A DNA stretch of 64,000 nucleotides, from NCBI GenBank assembly GCA_051000815.1, contig JBPCNX010000038.1:57006-121005 (forward strand), written 5' to 3'. Origin of the DNA: PSRF01 sp051000815 (GTDB lineage: Bacteria; Acidobacteriota; Blastocatellia; Pyrinomonadales; Pyrinomonadaceae). Made by a program: the position numbers and the translations under genes. How positions within the stretch are numbered: position 1 is the first letter of the stretch; the number at the start of each line of letters is the position of its first letter. The notes under the pieces were generated by a model, which did no database searches, was not told the origin of the DNA, and was given only the letters and a program-made list of their open reading frames with translations. Positions 59,450 through 64,000 of the stretch are shown here, in pieces.

Positions 59450-59595
59450 AATTCTTATGAGCCAACAGGACCTCTCACTTGTGAAGTCCGCCGCCCCCTT
59501 TTGCATCGCGGATATTTTTTGCCGCAAATGCCGGACCTGGCGCGTAACTAGCATCAAAGTGGGCATGTCCTGAGACAGTAGTCGACGCGGATTGA

Positions 59596-61158
59596 ATGGG
59601 CGAACTGAAGTTACAACAAAGCCGGTTGGATGGGCGCTACGACGTGATCGAGTGTTTGGGTCGTGGCAGCTATGCCGAGATCTATGTTGCCAGGGACAAC
59701 GCCGCCGCCGAAGACGCGCCGGACACCGTTGTTATAAAAGCCCTCAACATGTTCCTCCAGGAAACTCCCGACTTTGAGTTGGAACAAACCCTGGTATCAA
59801 ACTTTCAAAACGAGGCGGTGGCTCTCGACCGGGTTCGGCATCCGCACATCATCAGTCGCCTGGGACATGGAACAGCCATCGACCTGGCCGGCACAACGTT
59901 TCACTATATCGTCCTCGAGTACATGCCCGGCGGAGACATGGCCGCCCTTTCGCGCAATCACCCGCTCACTATTGAAAAGGCGATCGCCTATCTCGAACAG
60001 GTATGTTCAGGATTGGCGCACGCGCACAAGTGCGGCGTAATACACCGCGACATCAAACCACAGAACCTGCTGCTGACGAATGACAGGCAAATTGTGAAGA
60101 TTGCTGATTTTGGAGTCGCGCGTTTTGAAGCGTCGGAAGGCGCGATCACAAGAGTAGGAACAAACATCTACGCCCCGCCGGAACATAACCCGTTGCTTCA
60201 AACCGGACCGTTGGACACCGGCGTGCTGAAACAGGAACCGCAGCTCACAGCTGCCGCTGATATTTATTCACTCGCGAAGACGACCTATAGCCTGCTTGCC
60301 GGTGAAGCGCCGCGACGTTTTGCACATGAGCCGGTTACGGAGCTGCCACCCGTGATTGCCAATCACTACTGGTCAGCACCGCTGTTAAGGGTTCTCGAGA
60401 AAGCAACCCAGACTCGCCCCGAACTTCGACACCAGTCGGTTGCTGAATTTTGGGATGAGCTGGCTGATGCTGTGCTCGCGCCGACGCGACTATTGAATGC
60501 AGAGGATGCGATCAAACGCCGACCGAGTTCCGACTTGCTGGTGGAACCGGAAGAGATAACTCAGGCGCCGCCGCGACCGCGATTTGAGCCGGAACCTCTT
60601 GCGGAAGCTGCATACGCCGGCCTCGGTGGGGCGAGCACGGCCAGGCGCCCAAAGATCGTCGTGCCTGTTAGCACAATTCTGAGTCCAGGTGTCGCAGCGC
60701 CGCTCGCTCCACGTCCTTCAGCGAAAGACATTGTTCGGGCCTTTCCGGACCAGTCACGAAACGGTAAGGCCGCGCGGCCGCCGCGACAGAATTTACCCTC
60801 GAGCCGCTCGAAACGATTTCTCGTGGCGCTCTTACTTATCCTTAGCTTCACGGGGATGTTGCTGGCGACACATAAGTACGTGACGTCGAACTGGAATCCC
60901 CTGGTGCGGATTCCGCAGTTGGAAAACGTGTTTGTGGTGGGGCGCGAGGGCGTGACGACTACGGACGTGAACCTGAGGGCGGATCCGAGTTCGACGAACA
61001 CCGCGATTGGACTTGCGGAATTCGGCTCGCGTGTGAAAGTGTTGGCAGTTAATAGTAACTGGTACGAAGTCCAGGTGGTACAGCATGGCCGGCCCAAGAC
61101 CGACCCGTTTGCATCGGATCGCGGTTGGCTAAACAAGAGATTCGTGAAGTTGGATTAA
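59596..61158 (+). CDS. Membrane-bound Ser/Thr kinase with extracellular SH3b domain
   Basis: The 520-residue Hanks-type kinase has the Gly loop L-G-R-G-S-Y-A-E-I-Y, Lys48, Glu73, the catalytic loop His150-Arg-Asp152 (H-R-D-I-K-P-Q-N) and the DFG Asp171, all intact. A long Pro-rich linker (310-405) leads to a membrane helix (about 407-427) and an extracellular SH3b-like domain (447-520, V-N-L-R-A-D-P-S-S...W-Y-E-V-Q-V). PknB-type kinases in other phyla carry PASTA repeats there. An SH3b domain could likewise sense cell-wall pieces, which is an inference. It sits next to its probable phosphatase. Confidence 0.93.
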   Translation: MGELKLQQSRLDGRYDVIECLGRGSYAEIYVARDNAAAEDAPDTVVIKALNMFLQETPDFELEQTLVSNFQNEAVALDRVRHPHIISRLGHGTAIDLAGTTFHYIVLEYMPGGDMAALSRNHPLTIEKAIAYLEQVCSGLAHAHKCGVIHRDIKPQNLLLTNDRQIVKIADFGVARFEASEGAITRVGTNIYAPPEHNPLLQTGPLDTGVLKQEPQLTAAADIYSLAKTTYSLLAGEAPRRFAHEPVTELPPVIANHYWSAPLLRVLEKATQTRPELRHQSVAEFWDELADAVLAPTRLLNAEDAIKRRPSSDLLVEPEEITQAPPRPRFEPEPLAEAAYAGLGGASTARRPKIVVPVSTILSPGVAAPLAPRPSAKDIVRAFPDQSRNGKAARPPRQNLPSSRSKRFLVALLLILSFTGMLLATHKYVTSNWNPLVRIPQLENVFVVGREGVTTTDVNLRADPSSTNTAIGLAEFGSRVKVLAVNSNWYEVQVVQHGRPKTDPFASDRGWLNKRFVKLD

Positions 61159-61186
61159 ATTTTAGAGTGGTAATTTGGAGTGCTCT

Positions 61187-61450
61187 GCAAAAAGTCACAC
61201 GCCTAGTCCGCGTAGCGAACGAATGAATTTAGCCCAGCACTTTAGTGCTGGGAATAGCCACGCCAGCGGGACTAGTCCGCGAAGCGGACGGCTGAAGTTG
61301 GCGAAAAGGCGGGTAAACTCGGTGGGTTCAGGTTCAGTCGTCCGCTACGCGGACTCAATTCGGTTTCGCGCATTCATCCCAGCACTGAAGTGCTGGGATG
61401 AATTCATACGTCCGCTACACGGACTCAACTAGAACGGACTTTTTGTGCAA
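61187..61450. repeat. Large foldback element, CCCAGCACT / AGTCCGC family
   Basis: The outer ends GCAAAAAGTC (61187-61196) and GACTTTTTGTGC (61437-61448) pair. Inside, CCCAGCACTTTAGTGCTGGG (61233-61252) and CCCAGCACTGAAGTGCTGGG (61378-61397) are each a palindrome and match each other. Four GTCCGC-type palindromes lie between and outside them. It fills the spacer between kinase and FHA genes. Confidence 0.85.
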
Positions 61451-61479
61451 AGCCAAGCATGACATAGGAGTTGATCGCA

Positions 61480-62334
61480 TTGGGCCTGCTGGAATCGATT
61501 AGAAGGTGGATAGACGGCGACACAAATGCCGATCTATTGGAAGCCGCTGACGAACACGCGCGACCGCGCCGCATTTGGGAAGAGTTTCTCGTCAAGATTG
61601 CCCGCGAAGTGGAAGCGGCGATGCAGCGGGAAATGTTCACGCCTCCGGGCGGACCGACTTACATCCCGCGCGAATACATCGTCTATCTCAGTTCCGAAGA
61701 TGATAAGGATTGGCAGGGCGACAAGCGCCGTGGTTTAGAGCAGGGTTTGTTTCATGTGCTGTCCGAGCGAGCTCGAGAATTGAGCGGCGCGACGCAACTG
61801 GCAACGAAGTCATTTGCCGTAGAGCTGCGGGTTGACGGCACGCTTAACAAAGGCGAGTTCCGCGTTCAGCCGGTGTGGGATGAAACTGATAGCGGCCACA
61901 CGATGGTCACCGCCCGTCCGGGTTCCGGCCAATCTGCCCCGCAAACCAATCTTAACGACACGATCCGCGAGACTGCGGAAGAGGCCGGGAGCGAACAGAC
62001 AGTTGTGCGCCCGCGGATCGTTGAACTCTATTCGATGGAGGTCTGGCGCGACGGCGTGCGTGAGGCTGTCGTCCCTATTACGAAGAATGAGATCACGATC
62101 GGTCGTGGCTCGCGATCGGTAACTGTAGATCTTCCCTTGAAAGGTGATCCGGAAGTAAGCCGCGTGCATGCTATCCTCACGCGCGAAAACGATGGAAGCT
62201 ACTGGCTGATTTCTAAAGGCCGCAATCCCACGCTTGTAGGCGGACAAGAACTCGCACGCGAGCAACGCACGCAAGTCCTGCCCGATCAGAAGATCGCCAT
62301 CTGCAATTTCGTCCTCCGCATCCAGCCGAAGTAA
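61480..62334 (+). CDS. Second FHA domain protein (DUF3662-like N-terminus)
   Basis: About 284 residues from TTG 61480, nine bases after AGGAG at 61466-61470. A TTG at 61471 would leave no spacing to that site. Residues 1-125 resemble the FhaA N-terminal domain (L-L-E-S-I-R-R-W-I-D, E-Y-I-V-Y-L-S-S-E-D-D). A Thr-containing linker with T-V-V and D-T-I-R-E-T-A-E-E segments, which could be phosphorylated, leads to the FHA domain (about 195-284) with I-G-R-G-S-R-S, S-R-V-H-A-I-L and a G-R-N-P-T-L turn where N-G usually stands. It completes the FHA-PBP-RodA-PP2C-kinase-FHA cluster. Confidence 0.85.
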   Translation: MGLLESIRRWIDGDTNADLLEAADEHARPRRIWEEFLVKIAREVEAAMQREMFTPPGGPTYIPREYIVYLSSEDDKDWQGDKRRGLEQGLFHVLSERARELSGATQLATKSFAVELRVDGTLNKGEFRVQPVWDETDSGHTMVTARPGSGQSAPQTNLNDTIRETAEEAGSEQTVVRPRIVELYSMEVWRDGVREAVVPITKNEITIGRGSRSVTVDLPLKGDPEVSRVHAILTRENDGSYWLISKGRNPTLVGGQELAREQRTQVLPDQKIAICNFVLRIQPK

Positions 62335-62365
62335 GTTCCGACATCAGCACATATCGTCAAAACTG

Positions 62366-62394
62366 TTGACAGCGAAAAATCGTGGGAATAGGAT
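62366..62394 (+). promoter_or_regulatory. Near-consensus sigma-70 promoter of the RHS-like gene
   Basis: TTGACA (62366-62371), a 17-base spacer and TAGGAT (62389-62394). The start codon lies 158 bases downstream, so the transcript should have a leader of about 150 bases. Confidence 0.75.
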
Positions 62395-62552
62395 GCGCAC
62401 ACTCACAAGCCTTGATGACGAGTGGTGGGAGTCTCTTCATTCTTCCACAGGAACCGCCCAGAACCTGTGAAACGCTGCAGATTACGTGAAGCCTGCGCCA
62501 ACCTTTTTGGCGCGCGTTCACGATTCAGCCTTCACTTTCTGGGAGGTCCTTC

Positions 62553-63914
62553 ATGCTCCGACCCTCGCCCAACCGCAAATCTTCTCAAAACCTCAACAAA
62601 CTAACGACGATCGTTATCTGTTTTGCGCTCTTACTTTCCACGACGCCGTTAGTTGCTGCAGACAGCGGACTTGCAATCGCGAATTGGCTGGTCTCGGCGT
62701 CACAGGATCAGCGCCACGAACCGCGGCCCGGAGCTCCCGAAGGAATTTTCCCAAACCTGGACGAGATGCGTCGTTCAAGCGACGAGGCTCGTCGCAATGG
62801 GGCTCGGATGCCAAACATTCCCGCGCCGATTCCTTCAACGCGCCGCAGGTGGCGGGCCGGACTCGCGGCTGTGGAAAACGCGCAGCCCTCACGCAATGCC
62901 TATGTTGACGCGAGCAAGTTGTTGGCCTATGCCTCCGCTCCAGCGAATACAGAACGGCCCTCGCGAACAGAACCATCGTCACGTCCGGTTTCGGATGCAT
63001 TCGGTTTGTTCTCCGCTTCGGAGAATGCTCATGGAAGAGACGATGTCGGAAGTGCGCGAAGCCTTCGCCATCCTGGCCCGGCAGTCGCCGCCCTACTGTC
63101 GCCGCCGGGGTCATCGGGCTTCGCCATGGCCCGCCTCGCTCCGCAGAATCGCACCGGCAGGCCGGGAGTCGATCTGTTGTCTCGAAATTTCAATTGGAAC
63201 CTGAATCTGGTTGGCTTGCGCGGGCGCTCCGGCCTGGATTTGGGATTGGGACTCGCATACAACTCAAAAGTCTGGACGAATTTCAATAACTCTCTTGATT
63301 TTGACCTGGACCGGGGAGCTCCGGGGCCCGGCTTTCGGCTCGGTTTTCCAGTTGTGCAGGGGCTTTACTATAACGACCAGGCGGGCGCTTATTTTTACCT
63401 GCTGATCACGCCCTCAGGGCAACGCCTCGAGCTGCGGCGGCTGGGCACGTCTAACGTTTACCAGACGGTGGACGCCTCGTACGCGCAACCTACCGACTAC
63501 GGCAGCTATCTGATCTTCCGCGCCGACGGCGCGCAACTCAGGCTGGTTCTCTCGAATGACGAGTATCGCTGCACGGAAGTAAAAGACCGCAACGGCAATT
63601 ATCTCAGCATTACTTATAACGGGGGCGGCGACATCCTTACCGTTATAGATACTCTGGCGCGTGTTATTAGCTTTAATTACGACGCAAATGCTAACCTGCT
63701 CTCGATCACCCAGACCTGGAACGGCCAGACTCACTTTTGGGCGACTTTCGGTTATGGCGCCAGGTATGTGGGAAACAATTTTCCGGGACTTGTGTCATAT
63801 GGCCCGACCAACATCTATATCAATGTCCTGACACAAGTGGGTTTGTCTGACGGATCGCGATACAACTTTGAATATAGCGGATTCAACTTGGAAGTGCAAC
63901 AGACTGTTGTTTGA
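62553..63914 (+). CDS. RHS-like secreted protein, ends early
   Basis: From ATG 62553 (GGGAGG ahead) the frame gives 453 residues. A signal segment (L-T-T-I-V-I-C-F-A-L-L-L-S-T-T-P-L-V-A-A) is followed by a disordered part. At about 200 the characteristic RHS start appears: R-N-F-N-W-N-L-N-L-V-G-L-R-G-R-S-G-L-D-L-G-L-G-L-A-Y-N-S-K-V-W-T. Then come G-Q-R-L-E-L-R-R, Y-R-C-T-E-V-K-D-R-N-G-N-Y-L-S-I-T-Y and the first YD-like repeats. RHS proteins usually run past 1000 residues. Here the frame stops after R-Y-N-F-E-Y-S-G-F, where another repeat would be expected, so it is truncated or frameshifted near 63880. Whether the rest continues past 64000 cannot be seen. Confidence 0.8.
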   Translation: MLRPSPNRKSSQNLNKLTTIVICFALLLSTTPLVAADSGLAIANWLVSASQDQRHEPRPGAPEGIFPNLDEMRRSSDEARRNGARMPNIPAPIPSTRRRWRAGLAAVENAQPSRNAYVDASKLLAYASAPANTERPSRTEPSSRPVSDAFGLFSASENAHGRDDVGSARSLRHPGPAVAALLSPPGSSGFAMARLAPQNRTGRPGVDLLSRNFNWNLNLVGLRGRSGLDLGLGLAYNSKVWTNFNNSLDFDLDRGAPGPGFRLGFPVVQGLYYNDQAGAYFYLLITPSGQRLELRRLGTSNVYQTVDASYAQPTDYGSYLIFRADGAQLRLVLSNDEYRCTEVKDRNGNYLSITYNGGGDILTVIDTLARVISFNYDANANLLSITQTWNGQTHFWATFGYGARYVGNNFPGLVSYGPTNIYINVLTQVGLSDGSRYNFEYSGFNLEVQQTVV

Positions 63915-64000
63915 AAAAGACTTCATTCGGCGTTCGGTATCCGAGCGTCTTACGAGGTCGGTTATTAAGTAAGTCTTCCACGCGTTGCAGGTCGCTGTCT
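63915..64000. other. Sequence after the early RHS stop
   Basis: The last 86 bases show no continuing RHS homology in any frame that I can recognise. A junction with inserted DNA near 63880-63910 is possible but cannot be proven here. Confidence 0.3.

Noticed and set aside
61175..61432. Plus-strand frame of 85 codons between kinase and FHA genes
   Set aside because: It is made wholly of the foldback palindrome and has no start signals.
62614..63114. Minus-strand frame of 166 codons opposite the RHS-like gene
   Set aside because: It is antisense to a frame with signal peptide, ribosome site, promoter and RHS homology.

Overview
The window reads as a chromosomal segment of a Gram-negative, heterotrophic bacterium, most likely an Acidobacteriota of the Blastocatellia/Pyrinomonadaceae type. 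This is an inference. It rests on two von Willebrand A proteins of the kind typical of Acidobacteria, small secreted Gly/Asn/Tyr-rich and glycine-zipper proteins, a very large alpha-2-macroglobulin, RHS-type proteins, and spacers full of short repeats and foldback palindromes. No rRNA, tRNA, CRISPR array or intact transposase was seen. No plasmid or phage genes are present.

Layout. 0-4.2 kb, plus strand: the end of a fibronectin III protein, then a fumarylacetoacetase-family hydrolase, a transaldolase-like aldolase, a DUF402 protein and an acyl-CoA carboxylase beta subunit. 4.2-7.6 kb, minus strand: a VWA protein, a glycine-zipper protein and an S41 protease homologue that has lost its catalytic dyad. 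7.7-12.6 kb, plus strand: ruvX, mltG, three secreted or membrane unknowns and a second VWA protein. 12.6-24.4 kb: a tight run of 13 minus-strand genes (ddl, arginase, an AIM24-family protein, a LOG-family protein, a methyltransferase, asnS, an AmgK-like kinase with a sugar nucleotidyltransferase, a HARE-HTH protein, a polyprenyl synthase, yajQ, tatD and a DDAH-family hydrolase). 24.7-27.6 kb, plus strand: a secreted Gly/Asn/Tyr-rich protein with a strong terminator, a SRPBCC protein and a TAP-like hydrolase. 27.7-33.7 kb: a 2003-residue alpha-2-macroglobulin with a thioester motif.

34.2-35.5 kb holds a small secreted unknown and a decayed RHS core. 35.5-40.5 kb, minus strand: metG, folE, larC and a sirtuin. 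40.9-44.4 kb: argS, aroF and a receiver-only protein. 44.8-47.3 kb: an EEP-family phosphatase/nuclease, a TrmH-family methyltransferase and a GIY-YIG protein. 47.9-52.7 kb, minus strand: a serine hydrolase with a nested NTF2-like domain, a PQQ-type beta-propeller and an unknown that shares the propeller's N-terminal motif. 53.3-62.3 kb: a cell-envelope signalling cluster in the order FHA, class B PBP, RodA/FtsW, PP2C phosphatase, Ser/Thr kinase, FHA, which closely recalls the actinobacterial fhaA-pstP-rodA-pbpA-pknA/B locus. 62.5-63.9 kb: the start of an RHS-like secreted protein that stops early, behind a near-consensus promoter.

Peptidoglycan is the recurring theme: MltG, Ddl, the AmgK/MurU-like pair, PBP, RodA and their kinase/phosphatase control.

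The most unusual content is in the spacers. From about 27.5 to 56.3 kb nearly every gap between genes carries a tandem array of degenerate 7-bp units. At least five different unit families occur, and several arrays run into the start or stop codon of the adjacent gene. From 27.7 to 61.5 kb the spacers also hold several families of foldback palindromes, some repeated, with paired changes in the two arms that would keep the hairpin. No known function explains either class.
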